64,000 nucleotides of DNA from Vibrio tapetis subsp. tapetis (GTDB lineage: Bacteria; Pseudomonadota; Gammaproteobacteria; Enterobacterales; Vibrionaceae): assembly GCF_900233005.1 (NCBI RefSeq), contig NZ_LT960612.1, positions 434,001-498,000 on the forward strand. The letters run 5' to 3'. Numbering within the stretch: the stretch's first letter is position 1; every line of letters starts with the position of its first letter. A program made the position numbers and the translations under genes. The notes below the pieces were generated by a model. It was not told the origin of the DNA and searched no databases. It was given only the letters and a program-made list of their open reading frames with translations. This document shows, piece after piece, positions 8,164 through 16,906 of this stretch.

Positions 8164-10446
8164 ATGTTACATAGCAAAACTGAGCGACGAAACACCGCGA
8201 CCCTACGGGTACTGATGATGTGCCCGTTCCTATTCTTTTCCGCAGTCAGCGCGGCAGACACCATTCAATTAAAGAGCGATCAAGACCAAATATCTATCTC
8301 TCCTAGCACTCTGGCTATCCGCTGGAATGGGCTATCTGTGAACGACGCGGCACTGACCATCAACTCACAAGCACAAAAAGACTATCGCATACTTGCGCAA
8401 TCCGAAGATCAGATCAGCTGGGAAGTATTACCTAGTGGTCTACATATCACAGCGTCATTAACTGATAGGAAACTCGCACTGTCTTTAAAACCAAAACATG
8501 AACAGGTCATCTCTCGCCAGCAGCCTGCTACGGTAAATTGGTTCAATCTGAACGAAACCAAGAGCCAAACACTACTACTGCCTTTTAGCGAAGGCATGCG
8601 AGTGCCCGTTGTCCACCCTATTTGGGCCCAATTTCTTGCCAATAACTACTCAGGGTCTAATACGGCTCAAGATCTAAAAATGCCATTTTGGACCGTTGAA
8701 CAAAATGGCACGTTTATCAATTATCAATTACTGGAAGCAACCAACAACCAGTTAACTTTTACCGACCAACAAGGCCGCGTGGATATGGCAGCAACGCATC
8801 AATTTACGCCGCTAAACCGCACCGAACCGTACAAGGTACAGATCGCTTTAGGAGGTAACCTTCTCAGTGGTGCTAAGCAATATCGACAGTGGCGAGAACT
8901 CAACAACCTTGCAGATCCTTTAAGCGCTAAAGCGTCTCGCAACAGTGAGGTTACGAAGCTAATTGGGGCAAGTCATGTGTACTTGTTTGGTAAAGACCCG
9001 CTCAGTCGTAGTGATGTCAAAGATTGGTGGGGACTAAAACACTGGTATCTTGAATTATCCGGCCTAACCATTGCTAAATCTGCAGCAAAGGAGTTGGCTG
9101 GTTTACACAAACAGCAAGGGTGGTTTAGCGCGTATCATAAACAACTGCTGCTAGAGTCGATTAATGCGTCTCTATCTTACCCATTCACAGTAGGTTATCC
9201 GACCTTAAGTGATAATACGATTGCCGCTCAATACCGCGCAGCTCAGTCTAAGGTCTCTTGGTTAGCCAAGCACGCAGGCGATTACTTAATTGAACCTAAT
9301 CGTTGGGGGCAAGCACTTTCAATCGATATGCTCAAAAGCTTTAAACAGGCTGGGCTCAGTCGCCTATGGCTGGGTTTTGATAACTGGATGCCAAGCTTTT
9401 ACAATACGGAAGTAATAGAAAAAGCCAAACAACAAGGCTATTTGGTTGGCGTGTATGATTCCTATAACACCGCAATTTCACCCGGCAGTAACGACAGCTG
9501 GTTAACGGCCAATTTGCCAAAAGAAATGCGCTTTGGCTGCGCTATCGAGATGGCGAGCGGCAAGAAAAAGTCTGGTTTTCGTAATAACGGCTACTACCTA
9601 AACCCTAACTGTCATTTGGATTATGTAAAACAACGAGTACTGGATATCGTCAAGTATGGGCGTTTTAACAGCCTATTTTTAGATGTTGATGCAACCGCTA
9701 TGGCACGTGAAGACTATCGCGATAACAGCAGTGAAAATGACATGCTCCACGCGTTCAATCAACGTTTAGCTTGGCTTGGCGAGCAAACAGGCATTGTTTT
9801 GGGATCTGAAGATGGCAATGCCCTAACAACTAGGGGAATGGCGTTTGCTCATGGACTAGAAACCGTCGGCTTTGGTTGGACAGACGCAGACATGACCAAA
9901 AATAGAAAATCGAAGTATTATTTAGGCCGTTGGTACCCTGATAACAAGCCAGAATATTTCTTTAAATCCGCGCAAGTAAAACAGCCGTACCGTTCTCTGT
10001 TTTTTGCGCCACAATATCGCGTGCCTTTATACCAAGCAGTATTCCATGATGAAGTAATCAACAGCCACCATTGGCATACCGACAGCTTGAAATTTAGCGA
10101 TGTAAAATCCAGCCGAGACCTCACCGCAATGCTGTACAACACGCCTGCGATGGTGCACCTCACCCGCGATGAAGCGCTGTCTTCACAAAGTAAGAGAGTG
10201 CAAGCGCTTAAACATTATCAAACAGGCTTTAAGCCAATCCATGAGCAACTCTGGGACAAAAAGCTAATGAGTTTCACATGGCTTGATTCTAAAGGATTCG
10301 TTCAGCAAACCACATTTGAAGATGGCAGCAAAATTATTGCCAATTTCTTAACTAAACCATACAAGCACAATGGCATCACCATTGATAGGCAATCAATTTA
10401 CGCCAAGCTTGGTAACGGTGACACCATTCAATGGGCAAGCAAATAA
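8164..10446 (+). CDS. Secreted glycoside-hydrolase-like protein, 760 aa
   Basis: A hydrophobic stretch at residues 15-31 (VLMMCPFLFFSAVSA) is a signal peptide. A beta-sandwich-like N-terminal half (to about residue 250) precedes a region with barrel-like strands, including LSRLWLGFDNWMPSF, YLVGVYDSYNTA, RFNSLFLDVDATAMA and GIVLGSEDGNAL. This order of acidic strand ends (DNW, YDSY, DVDA, SEDG) resembles retaining glycosidases of the GH101/GH129/DUF5696-like clan. The Asp in FLDVD and the Glu or Asp in SEDG are candidate catalytic residues. An SD (ggag) lies 9 nt before the ATG, 75 nt after vxrC. It is on the same strand and may be read with the vxr operon, which would fit a role in envelope glycan turnover. 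The exact family and substrate are inferred, not established. Confidence 0.6.
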   Translation: MLHSKTERRNTATLRVLMMCPFLFFSAVSAADTIQLKSDQDQISISPSTLAIRWNGLSVNDAALTINSQAQKDYRILAQSEDQISWEVLPSGLHITASLTDRKLALSLKPKHEQVISRQQPATVNWFNLNETKSQTLLLPFSEGMRVPVVHPIWAQFLANNYSGSNTAQDLKMPFWTVEQNGTFINYQLLEATNNQLTFTDQQGRVDMAATHQFTPLNRTEPYKVQIALGGNLLSGAKQYRQWRELNNLADPLSAKASRNSEVTKLIGASHVYLFGKDPLSRSDVKDWWGLKHWYLELSGLTIAKSAAKELAGLHKQQGWFSAYHKQLLLESINASLSYPFTVGYPTLSDNTIAAQYRAAQSKVSWLAKHAGDYLIEPNRWGQALSIDMLKSFKQAGLSRLWLGFDNWMPSFYNTEVIEKAKQQGYLVGVYDSYNTAISPGSNDSWLTANLPKEMRFGCAIEMASGKKKSGFRNNGYYLNPNCHLDYVKQRVLDIVKYGRFNSLFLDVDATAMAREDYRDNSSENDMLHAFNQRLAWLGEQTGIVLGSEDGNALTTRGMAFAHGLETVGFGWTDADMTKNRKSKYYLGRWYPDNKPEYFFKSAQVKQPYRSLFFAPQYRVPLYQAVFHDEVINSHHWHTDSLKFSDVKSSRDLTAMLYNTPAMVHLTRDEALSSQSKRVQALKHYQTGFKPIHEQLWDKKLMSFTWLDSKGFVQQTTFEDGSKIIANFLTKPYKHNGITIDRQSIYAKLGNGDTIQWASK

Positions 10447-10474
10447 CCCCGCAAAGCAGAACATAATGAAAGGA

Positions 10475-10519
10475 AGAAAAGCCAACTCAGTGAACCGAAC
10501 TCCAATCGTTGGCTTTTCT
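10475..10519 (+). terminator. Terminator after the glycosidase-like gene
   Basis: AGAAAAGCCAAC (10475-10486) pairs perfectly over 12 bp with GTTGGCTTTTCT (10508-10519), followed by a T-rich stretch. It lies 28 nt after the stop codon and separates two convergent units, so it may act in both directions. Confidence 0.6.
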
Positions 10520-10568
10520 ATTTCTCAATTCAAGCATCATATCGAATACGACGGTTCACAGGGTTATG

Positions 10569-11069
10569 TTATAAGCACACTTCACTCGACTTATCGTCTA
10601 ACAACCAAGAGACCCAACGCCTTCTTGAATTAAGCACAAACCCTTCACTCGGCTCTAGCCCACTTAAAACGTAACCATCCGAATTGCTTACACCTTCATT
10701 TTGGCTAAAGACCCAATCGGTGCTATTAATTCGGCCGCCGCTGACCAGCTTTTCGCTTAACTCGGAATTGGTAATCACGATGGCGATTCCATTAGAAGAA
10801 CGCACACTTATTTGAGCCTCTGAAAAGGCACCAATCGCAACAGGCACTTCTAGGGTACAATGTCGACCCTTCTCGTCGATACGGGTATATTTCCCTTCCC
10901 CTACCCGGCCTTTTAGCCACATGAGACGCCCTTCTGTCATGTGTTTTACAACCAAAATGCCGACGATTTTCTGAGATTGAAGATCGGCTTGAATGTTCTG
11001 TGCCAATGACAAGCCGCTCACCATAGCAAGCGCTACAGTTATTGTTTTTAACATAAGCGATTTCAACAT
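10569..11069 (-). CDS. Secreted hypothetical protein, 166 aa
   Basis: I do not recognise this family. The first 23 residues (MLKSLMLKTITVALAMVSGLSLA) form a Sec signal peptide. The mature protein is beta-strand rich, with two cysteines (HCTLEVP and the C-terminal EVCL) that could form a disulfide in the periplasm. It starts inside the last codons of the DUF805 gene (7-nt overlap), with a run of Gs as Shine-Dalgarno sequence just upstream of the ATG at 11069. The pair is therefore one operon. Confidence 0.7.
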   Translation of the reverse strand: MLKSLMLKTITVALAMVSGLSLAQNIQADLQSQKIVGILVVKHMTEGRLMWLKGRVGEGKYTRIDEKGRHCTLEVPVAIGAFSEAQISVRSSNGIAIVITNSELSEKLVSGGRINSTDWVFSQNEGVSNSDGYVLSGLEPSEGFVLNSRRRWVSWLLDDKSSEVCL

Positions 11070-11419
11070 GAGTACCCCCCCTCAACAATGGCATCTTCAC
11101 TATGTTTGCATAACAAATAAATTAACCAGAAAGGCCCGATAATCGGCAGCAAGAATACCCAACCCCACCAGCCTGAATGACCGACATCATGCAAGCGGCG
11201 AACAATAAACGCGAACATGGGAAATAAGCTAATGATGCTATAAAACAGATCAAAAAAACCACCTGACAGCACCACCACATCCAAGATGATGAGCAGTAAG
11301 CTTATGACGAAATGGACGGCCATAAACATCCAGAACTCGTGCCTATAGGCTCGCCCTGAAAAGTCGAAACAGTGTCGCCATCCGCTTAGGTAACCAATCC
11401 AAAAATCATGTATCTTCAT
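11063..11419 (-). CDS. DUF805 family inner-membrane protein
   Basis: The 118-residue protein shows the DUF805 signature: FDFSGRAYRHEFWMF at the first helix, then a helical hairpin, then VRRLHDVGHSGWWGW and a final helix (LLPIIGPFWLIYLLCK). Three to four membrane segments are expected, with the charged RRLHD loop in the cytoplasm. The family is widespread and has no assigned biochemical function. It heads a two-gene minus-strand operon with the secreted protein behind it and is divergent from the membrane AraC-type regulator. Confidence 0.88.
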   Translation of the reverse strand: MKIHDFWIGYLSGWRHCFDFSGRAYRHEFWMFMAVHFVISLLLIILDVVVLSGGFFDLFYSIISLFPMFAFIVRRLHDVGHSGWWGWVFLLPIIGPFWLIYLLCKHSEDAIVEGGYSC

Positions 11420-11474
11420 TAGGAGTCTCCATTTAAGTTGGTGAACCTAATATTGGTGTAAGCCAGAGTCAATA

Positions 11475-11512
11475 ACGTCCTAATACCTGTTTTAGGACGT
11501 CCTGATACCCGT
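11475..11512. promoter_or_regulatory. Tandem 16-bp direct repeats, candidate AraC-type operator
   Basis: ACGTCCTAATACCTGT (11475-11490) and ACGTCCTGATACCCGT (11497-11512) match at 14 of 16 bases and are exactly 22 bp apart, two helical turns. Overlapping them is an inverted pair CGTCCTAA/TTAGGACG. They lie in the divergent region between the DUF805 operon and the AraC-type gene. Direct half-sites on one DNA face are the usual AraC arrangement. Confidence 0.55.
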
Positions 11513-11602
11513 ATTTGTTCGATTGGTGCTTTTTTGTATCGCTGCAAAACGTTAAGCTGATACTTCAATTTCCCCTTGGTTTCACAACAAGCAGATTTCT
11601 CT

Positions 11603-12646
11603 ATGTTGGCTATACTGGTTCCTTTTGTTGTCTCAATGCTGCTGGCTCTGTTAGCCATTACTTTGTATTTTCGTTACGAAGATCGAGCGAAAACGGTCTG
11701 TTTGTTTTTAGGGTTGTGCGCATCAACAACGGCCATGGTCGGCCTAAGATGGACATTAAATATAGACGCCTTCGCAATTGCGCAGCCTATTCTGGCTTCC
11801 ACCATTCCAATTGCTGCTTGGTATACGTTTGCTCATGCAAGTCAGGGGCAAGGCTTCTTACCATTTAAACACTTTATTGCACCTCTATTCGTCGTTATTA
11901 GCGCGACGACTCAACCTTGGTTAACTCTTCCGTTAGATGAAGTATTAACCTTGATTTACGTTGGTTATGGAGTGGCGCTCATTCGTTTTTCATCTAAAGA
12001 AACGCTGTTAATTAACGTCTCGCTTGGGAACTGGGAAGGCGTAAAAAAAGCAGAAAATGTTGCTGGGTGGATGCTGATTTTCTCAGCGTTTGTCGATACG
12101 TTCATGTCGTGGGATTTTACATTCAACCAAGGAGCGTTTTCCCTCTATATTCTCACGACAGCGCACTTAGTTCTTTTGCCGGTTTTATCATTGGCTGTGG
12201 TGGTCGCTGGTATCAATACGCCCGTGGCAGAGGAACCACAATCACACAAAAACGACATCAAAAATGAGGAGCCAGTCCACCCCACCACAATGACCAATGA
12301 ACGAGCTCATGAAATTGCCACCATGCTAGATCAGAGAATTCGCCAAGACTCCCTATATCTTGATCCTGAGCTCACTCTTTCTAAGTTAACGCGTAAATTA
12401 GGCGTCCCTGCCAAGCAAATTTCAATTGCCGTCAATCAAGTCCATGAGCAAAATATTTCCAAGCTCATCAATGAATATCGTATTAATCACGCCAAACATT
12501 CTTTGCTCACCTCTAAAGACACCATTACTCAGATCTTCATGAATTCCGGTTTTCAGACCAAATCTAATTTTAACCGCGAGTTTTTAAGAATGACCAAAAT
12601 GACTCCCAGTGAATTCAGAAAAAATAAAGCGGATCACATGGAGTAA
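11603..12646 (+). CDS. AraC-family regulator with N-terminal membrane domain
   Basis: The N-terminal 210 residues hold about six or seven hydrophobic helices, like the membrane-embedded sensor regions of some AraC-type regulators. A cytoplasmic linker follows, then an AraC DNA-binding domain at the C-terminus (LTLSKLTRKLGVPAKQISIAV and the second HTH through IFMNSGFQTKSNFNREFLRM, ending with the family motif TPSEFRK). Membrane sensing would be coupled directly to DNA binding. An ATG at 11603 is chosen; a TTG at 11576 would add nine residues. No good ribosome-binding site is seen for either. The likely target is the divergent DUF805 operon and its own promoter, through the tandem repeats at 11475-11512. 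Confidence 0.78.
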   Translation: MLAILVPFVVSMLLALLAITLYFRYEDRAKTVCLFLGLCASTTAMVGLRWTLNIDAFAIAQPILASTIPIAAWYTFAHASQGQGFLPFKHFIAPLFVVISATTQPWLTLPLDEVLTLIYVGYGVALIRFSSKETLLINVSLGNWEGVKKAENVAGWMLIFSAFVDTFMSWDFTFNQGAFSLYILTTAHLVLLPVLSLAVVVAGINTPVAEEPQSHKNDIKNEEPVHPTTMTNERAHEIATMLDQRIRQDSLYLDPELTLSKLTRKLGVPAKQISIAVNQVHEQNISKLINEYRINHAKHSLLTSKDTITQIFMNSGFQTKSNFNREFLRMTKMTPSEFRKNKADHME

Positions 12647-12676
12647 TGTTTACGCCTATGGTCAGAAACCTGACCT

Positions 12677-13591
12677 TCACAGCTGTGTTTCAAGCCACTC
12701 TATAAACGCCGCTATTTTGGGCCTGTGCTGCTGATCGTTTAAACAAATCAAATCATAACCTCGGCCAGAATCGACTCGCTCAAATGGGGCGACTAGCTCA
12801 CCGTTAGCGATACTGCTGCGTACTAAAGACTCCCGTGCAATACCGATTCCCATGCCGTTTTTAGCCGCGGTCATCGCCATGTCTGAGTGATTAAATAAAT
12901 AGGTTCTGTCCATCACGTTTAAAGGCTTAAAGGCCTCTTCTGTCTGATTTTCTAACCATATTTTCCATTCAAGATTTGGATCACTTGCTTCTAGGGATTC
13001 AGTACAGTGAATAAACGTTGCAGACGTCAATTGCGCGGCAAAACTTCTGCCACCAGCAAAGTGCGTGTCAAAATACTCGGGGCTACACACGGGCACAAGC
13101 TGCTCATCAAACAATCTTCGGTGATAAAAACCTGGGTGCTCGCTGTCGCTATAATAGATGGCAATGTCGACGGGTTCGTGTTGAAAATCCAAACGGCTGG
13201 CTTTGACTCTCAGCTTAACATTGAGGTGAGGATACAAGCGTTGAAAGTCTGCCAGTTTGGGTAATAACCAGCTTTGAGCAAACGTTGGGGCTGCGCCAAT
13301 ATAAAGCTCTCCACGCAGTTCATTGAATTTTATCTCTTCCAGTTCCGAGAATATAACGTCAAAAGAGTGGTTCAACGCATGTAACAACCGTTCTCCCTCT
13401 TTCGTTAGGTCTAACCGCCGCGTCATACGGACAAATAAGCTAAAACCTAATTGCTCTTCTAATGATTTTATTCGCTGGCTAACCGCCCCCTGAGTAATAA
13501 ACAACTCTTCTGCCGCTTTAGTAAAACTCAGAAACTTACCGGCCATCGCAAAAGTGTACATGTTAGACAACATCTGTTGCTTTCGATCCAT
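12677..13591 (-). CDS. LysR-family regulator, DsdC/GcvA-like
   Basis: The product has an N-terminal winged HTH (MYTFAMAGKFLSFTKAAEEL, then ITQGAVSQRIKSLEEQLGFSLF) and a C-terminal effector domain with GELYIGAAPTFAQSWLLPKL, PVDIAIYYSD and the closing AFIEWLETQL. Overall it resembles the D-serine regulator DsdC more than other LysR groups, but no D-serine deaminase gene is adjacent. The start at 13591 is preferred over 13603 because GGGGTGGG lies just before it. It is divergent from the GH4 glycosidase, so it probably regulates that gene; the inducer is unknown. Confidence 0.85.
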   Translation of the reverse strand: MDRKQQMLSNMYTFAMAGKFLSFTKAAEELFITQGAVSQRIKSLEEQLGFSLFVRMTRRLDLTKEGERLLHALNHSFDVIFSELEEIKFNELRGELYIGAAPTFAQSWLLPKLADFQRLYPHLNVKLRVKASRLDFQHEPVDIAIYYSDSEHPGFYHRRLFDEQLVPVCSPEYFDTHFAGGRSFAAQLTSATFIHCTESLEASDPNLEWKIWLENQTEEAFKPLNVMDRTYLFNHSDMAMTAAKNGMGIGIARESLVRSSIANGELVAPFERVDSGRGYDLICLNDQQHRPKIAAFIEWLETQL

Positions 13592-13605
13592 AACCCACCC
13601 CATAC

Positions 13606-13620
13606 ATTAGCAGTGCTAAT
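13606..13620. promoter_or_regulatory. Palindrome ATTAGCAGTGCTAAT, LysR operator candidate
   Basis: A perfect 15-bp palindrome fitting the LysR T-N11-A box lies in the divergent region between the LysR gene (start 13591) and the GH4 gene (start 13704). This is where a LysR-type regulator usually binds to control both itself and its neighbour. Confidence 0.5.
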
Positions 13621-13703
13621 TCATAGCAAGGTTTAATTGGTTTGTATAGCCAACACCAATCATTTTTAATCAATGTTACTTATCCATAACGAGAAACATC
13701 ACA

Positions 13704-15017
13704 ATGAATAATAATCTCAAAATTACCATTATTGGGGCGGGCTCTAGCTACACGCCAGAACTCATTGAGGGCTTAATCAAACGAGGTCACGAGTTGCCTA
13801 TTGGTGAACTTTGGTTGGTTGATATCCAAGATGGCGCTGAAAAAGTAAACATCATTGCCGACTTAACGCGACGCATGCTGGCTAAAAACAACCTGTCGCA
13901 CATTGACGTACACGTCACTTTAGACCGTGCGCCTGCACTTAAGGGGGCAGACTTTGTTTGTTCTCAATTCCGAGCGGGTTGCTTGGAAGGCCGAATACGC
14001 GATGAGCGCATCTCACTTAAATACGGGATGATAGGCCAAGAAACCAATGGGCTTGGTGGGTTTGCTAACGCTTGCCGCACGATCCCCATCGCGCTAGAGA
14101 TAGCGAAAGAGATGGAAGAGTTGTGCCCAGAGGCATGGCTGTTGAACTTCACCAACCCATCAGGCATGGTGACTGAAGCCATATTGAAGCATAGCAAAGT
14201 GAAAACCGTCGGGTTGTGTAATGTTCCTGTCATCATGCAAAAAGGCATTGCGAAAATGCTGAATACCAACGAACAAGACTTTGTATTACAAGTGGCGGGG
14301 TTAAATCACTTTATTTGGGCTCGCCAGATCTTGCACGACGGCCGAGACAAGCTGCAAGAAGTGATGGAGGAAATCTTATCGGGCAATGACCCATTAGTGC
14401 CACAAAACATCCCACCGTTCGAATGGCCAGCGGAGTTGCTTCGCAACATGGGCATGATCCCGTGCGCTTATCTTCGTTACTACTACAGCGCCGAAGATAT
14501 TCTGGCTCAAGAACAAGAAGAAGCCAGCAGCGAAGGCACTCGCGGTGAAGTCGTTAAAGCGATGGAGAAGCGTCTGTTTGATATCTACAGCAATCCAGAA
14601 TTAAATGAAAAACCAAAAGAGTTAGAAAAGCGTGGTGGCCAATATTACTCAGAAGCCGCCTGCGAATTGATGAGTTCTATATTCAATGACAAACGTACCA
14701 TCATGCACGTAAACACCCATAATAATGGTGCCATTAATGGCTTACCTGACGACTGCGCCGTAGAAGTAAGCTGTATGATCACCAAAGCCGGCCCTGTACC
14801 ATTAAACGTAGCGCCCTTCCCATTCGACACTCTGCGCCTGATTCAACTAATGAAAGAGTTTGAATCACTTACAGTGGAGGCGGCTGTTATGGGCGATCGC
14901 AATGCTGCTCATCGGGCATTGATTTTAAACCCACTGGTTACAACAGGTACCGTTCTAGAGAGAGCACTAGAAGAAACCATTGAAGCAAACCTAGACTACA
15001 TGCCTCAATTTCGTTAA
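13704..15017 (+). CDS. GH4 family 6-phospho-beta-glucosidase
   Basis: GH4 enzymes cleave phosphorylated disaccharides in the cytoplasm by an NAD- and Mn-dependent redox mechanism. The N-terminus has the Rossmann motif KITIIGAGSSYTPELIEG. Further family motifs are GQETNGLGGFA, WLLNFTNPSGMVTEA, VGLCNVP (Cys metal ligand) and GLNHFIWA (His metal ligand), then the HVNTHNNGAINGLPDDCAVEV segment. The length of 437 residues is normal. The SYTPEL signature points to 6-phospho-beta-glucosidases (CelF/LicH/BglT type) rather than alpha-galactosidases. It is divergent from a LysR regulator; no PTS genes are adjacent in this window. Confidence 0.9.
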   Translation: MNNNLKITIIGAGSSYTPELIEGLIKRGHELPIGELWLVDIQDGAEKVNIIADLTRRMLAKNNLSHIDVHVTLDRAPALKGADFVCSQFRAGCLEGRIRDERISLKYGMIGQETNGLGGFANACRTIPIALEIAKEMEELCPEAWLLNFTNPSGMVTEAILKHSKVKTVGLCNVPVIMQKGIAKMLNTNEQDFVLQVAGLNHFIWARQILHDGRDKLQEVMEEILSGNDPLVPQNIPPFEWPAELLRNMGMIPCAYLRYYYSAEDILAQEQEEASSEGTRGEVVKAMEKRLFDIYSNPELNEKPKELEKRGGQYYSEAACELMSSIFNDKRTIMHVNTHNNGAINGLPDDCAVEVSCMITKAGPVPLNVAPFPFDTLRLIQLMKEFESLTVEAAVMGDRNAAHRALILNPLVTTGTVLERALEETIEANLDYMPQFR

Positions 15018-15049
15018 TCGAGATCGCATCATCACGTAGTTGAAGTAGA

Positions 15050-15769
15050 TCATCGTGCAAGGTTGCGCACTGGAGAGACATGATCTTCAAACGGCACATG
15101 GCGACGTAAAAAAGTCGCCCCTTGCACGCATTCCGGGTCACTTATCCGATCCATTCTAAAATGACGAAAGTCGTTACGTTCAGGGTCCCATGCCACTAGA
15201 TACCATAAGGGTGGCAAGATCAGCATCGCTTGAGGTTCGACATATCGTTGAGTTATGGCTCCTTTGGCATCGCAATATTGAAAACGTAGATGTTGGCGTT
15301 GCAAAAACGCGGTTTCGAAAGCTGGCAACAGCGCTTCATCCATTTCTCCCATCCCAGAAGTATCCACCTGTGGAGCCAGTCGACTAACAAACAAGCAACC
15401 CAATAGGCGGCGCAAATCATGCAATTTGTCGGGCGGCAGGGCTTTTTCTATTTTAGCCAGTGCACCATCAGCAAGCCCCGAAAATGGAATACCCCCAATA
15501 GCAGCCATTGATGCAACACTGATCAACAGCGCAAAGACTTCTGCTACCGACAACTTCACTGTCGTTTGAACCGAACGAGGGTCAAGTTGCAGCCCGCCTC
15601 CTCGACCAGGTTCAGAGTGAATAACAAAGCCCTCATCACGCAATGCACTGAGATCGCGTAACACGGTACGTCTGGATGCACCAATCTCCTGAGCTAACTC
15701 GGCAACCGTTGAAGTCCCGCTTCTGCGAAGACTACGTACAATGGCGTCTTGTCGTTGGCGAATATTCAT
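15050..15769 (-). CDS. YafY-type HTH-WYL transcriptional regulator
   Basis: The 239-residue protein begins with a DeoR-like winged HTH (RRSGTSTVAELAQEIGASRR TVLRDLSALRDEGF; the HTH spans residues 10-45) and has a C-terminal WYL domain (YVEPQAMLILPPLWYLVAWD, RHFRMDRISDPE). WYL domains bind ligands or nucleic acids and often repress a divergent operon. Here the divergent neighbour is an epoxide-hydrolase-like alpha/beta hydrolase starting 86 bp away, the likely target. It converges on the GH4 gene with 32 bp between the two stop codons. Confidence 0.85.
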   Translation of the reverse strand: MNIRQRQDAIVRSLRRSGTSTVAELAQEIGASRRTVLRDLSALRDEGFVIHSEPGRGGGLQLDPRSVQTTVKLSVAEVFALLISVASMAAIGGIPFSGLADGALAKIEKALPPDKLHDLRRLLGCLFVSRLAPQVDTSGMGEMDEALLPAFETAFLQRQHLRFQYCDAKGAITQRYVEPQAMLILPPLWYLVAWDPERNDFRHFRMDRISDPECVQGATFLRRHVPFEDHVSPVRNLAR

Positions 15770-15855
15770 TTTTTAAGATTACCTTTTAAAGGTGCCAGTA
15801 TTTGTCACCATTACGATATATAAATTAGTCGTCAACGTCAGTAAGGAGACGCAAA

Positions 15856-16800
15856 ATGTTTGATCCAACCAAATCTCCACAACCCACTCAGATTTCAGTT
15901 AATGGAGTCACACTCGAAGTTTTCGAAGCCGGTCAACACAATGCTGGTCACCCTATCGTGCTCTGCCATGGCTGGCCAGAACACGCCTTTTCATGGCGCT
16001 ATCAAATACCCGCGCTTGTTGAAGCGGGTTATCATGTTATTGTGCCAAACCAACGTGGGTATGGAAATTCCTCACGTCCATCCGATATTACAGATTATGA
16101 TTTAGCCCATTTGACTGGCGATCTCGTCGGCCTACTCGACCATTATGGTTACCAAAATGCCACGTTTATCGGTCACGATTGGGGGGCAATGGTCGTTTGG
16201 GGGTTGGCATTATTGCATCCAAGCCGAGTCAACAAAGTGATCAATCTAAGCTTACCTTACCAAGAAAGGGGGGAAGTGCCTTGGCTCGAATTGATGGAAC
16301 AATTTCTTGGGACCGACAACTATTTTGTCCACTTTAACAGGCAACCCGGTGTCGCAGACGCCGTATTCGAACACAATACGTTTCAATTTCTCCGTAACCT
16401 GTACCGGAAAAACCAAGCCCAGCAAGAACCGGGGCAAGGCATGGCAATGATCAATCTCGCACAGGCAGGAGAACCGACAGGGGAACCTATAATGAGCGAT
16501 GACGAGTTGGCCATTTTCGTTTCTGCATTCGAGCTATCAGGCTTCACTGGCAGCATAAATTGGTATCGAAATCTTGACCGAAACTGGCACTTATTGGCCG
16601 ACACTAATCCAATAATTCAATGCCCTACACTTATGATCTATGGAGAGCGAGATGTGATCCCCCCATCTGAAAGGCTACCGACATTCGTGCCGAATGTGGA
16701 CGTAATTAGCCTAGATTGTGGTCATTGGATCCAGCAAGAAAAGCCAGAAGAAACCAACCAAGCCATTGTGTCATGGCTAACGTCACAAACCCCACTCTAA
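15856..16800 (+). CDS. Alpha/beta hydrolase, epoxide hydrolase/haloalkane dehalogenase-like
   Basis: The 314-residue enzyme has the fold's landmarks: oxyanion motif HGWPEHAFSWRYQ near residue 40, nucleophile elbow IGHDWGAMVVW with aspartate as the nucleophile (about Asp106), an acid residue in YGERDVIPP and catalytic histidine in CGHWIQQEKPEE near the C-terminus. An aspartate nucleophile in HDWG indicates an epoxide hydrolase or haloalkane dehalogenase rather than an esterase. An SD (aaggag) lies 8 nt before the ATG. It is divergent from a WYL regulator. A degraded copy of its 3' part lies at 26542-26780. Confidence 0.88.
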   Translation: MFDPTKSPQPTQISVNGVTLEVFEAGQHNAGHPIVLCHGWPEHAFSWRYQIPALVEAGYHVIVPNQRGYGNSSRPSDITDYDLAHLTGDLVGLLDHYGYQNATFIGHDWGAMVVWGLALLHPSRVNKVINLSLPYQERGEVPWLELMEQFLGTDNYFVHFNRQPGVADAVFEHNTFQFLRNLYRKNQAQQEPGQGMAMINLAQAGEPTGEPIMSDDELAIFVSAFELSGFTGSINWYRNLDRNWHLLADTNPIIQCPTLMIYGERDVIPPSERLPTFVPNVDVISLDCGHWIQQEKPEETNQAIVSWLTSQTPL

Positions 16801-16825
16801 CTGCATAGTAGAGTCAAAACACCCA

Positions 16826-16847
16826 CCCCCTCTCACCAAGTAGGGGG
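16826..16847 (+). terminator. GC-rich hairpin after the hydrolase gene
   Basis: CCCCCT (16826-16831) pairs with AGGGGG (16842-16847). It lies 26 nt past the stop codon. There is no T-run, so it may stabilise RNA or assist Rho-dependent termination. Confidence 0.3.
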
Positions 16848-16906
16848 GCATTGAGTGTCAATATTCGAAGCCTAAATAACAGGCAAGTAGAAAGGAATAC
16901 CCAAAA

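Noticed and set aside
10792..11100. 102-residue minus-strand ORF overlapping the secreted protein
   Set aside because: It is an out-of-frame reading of the 10569-11069 gene, with basic, low-complexity composition and no signal peptide.
13964..14269. 101-residue ORF opposite the GH4 gene
   Set aside because: The GH4 motifs on the plus strand are continuous and the antisense ORF shows nothing recognisable.
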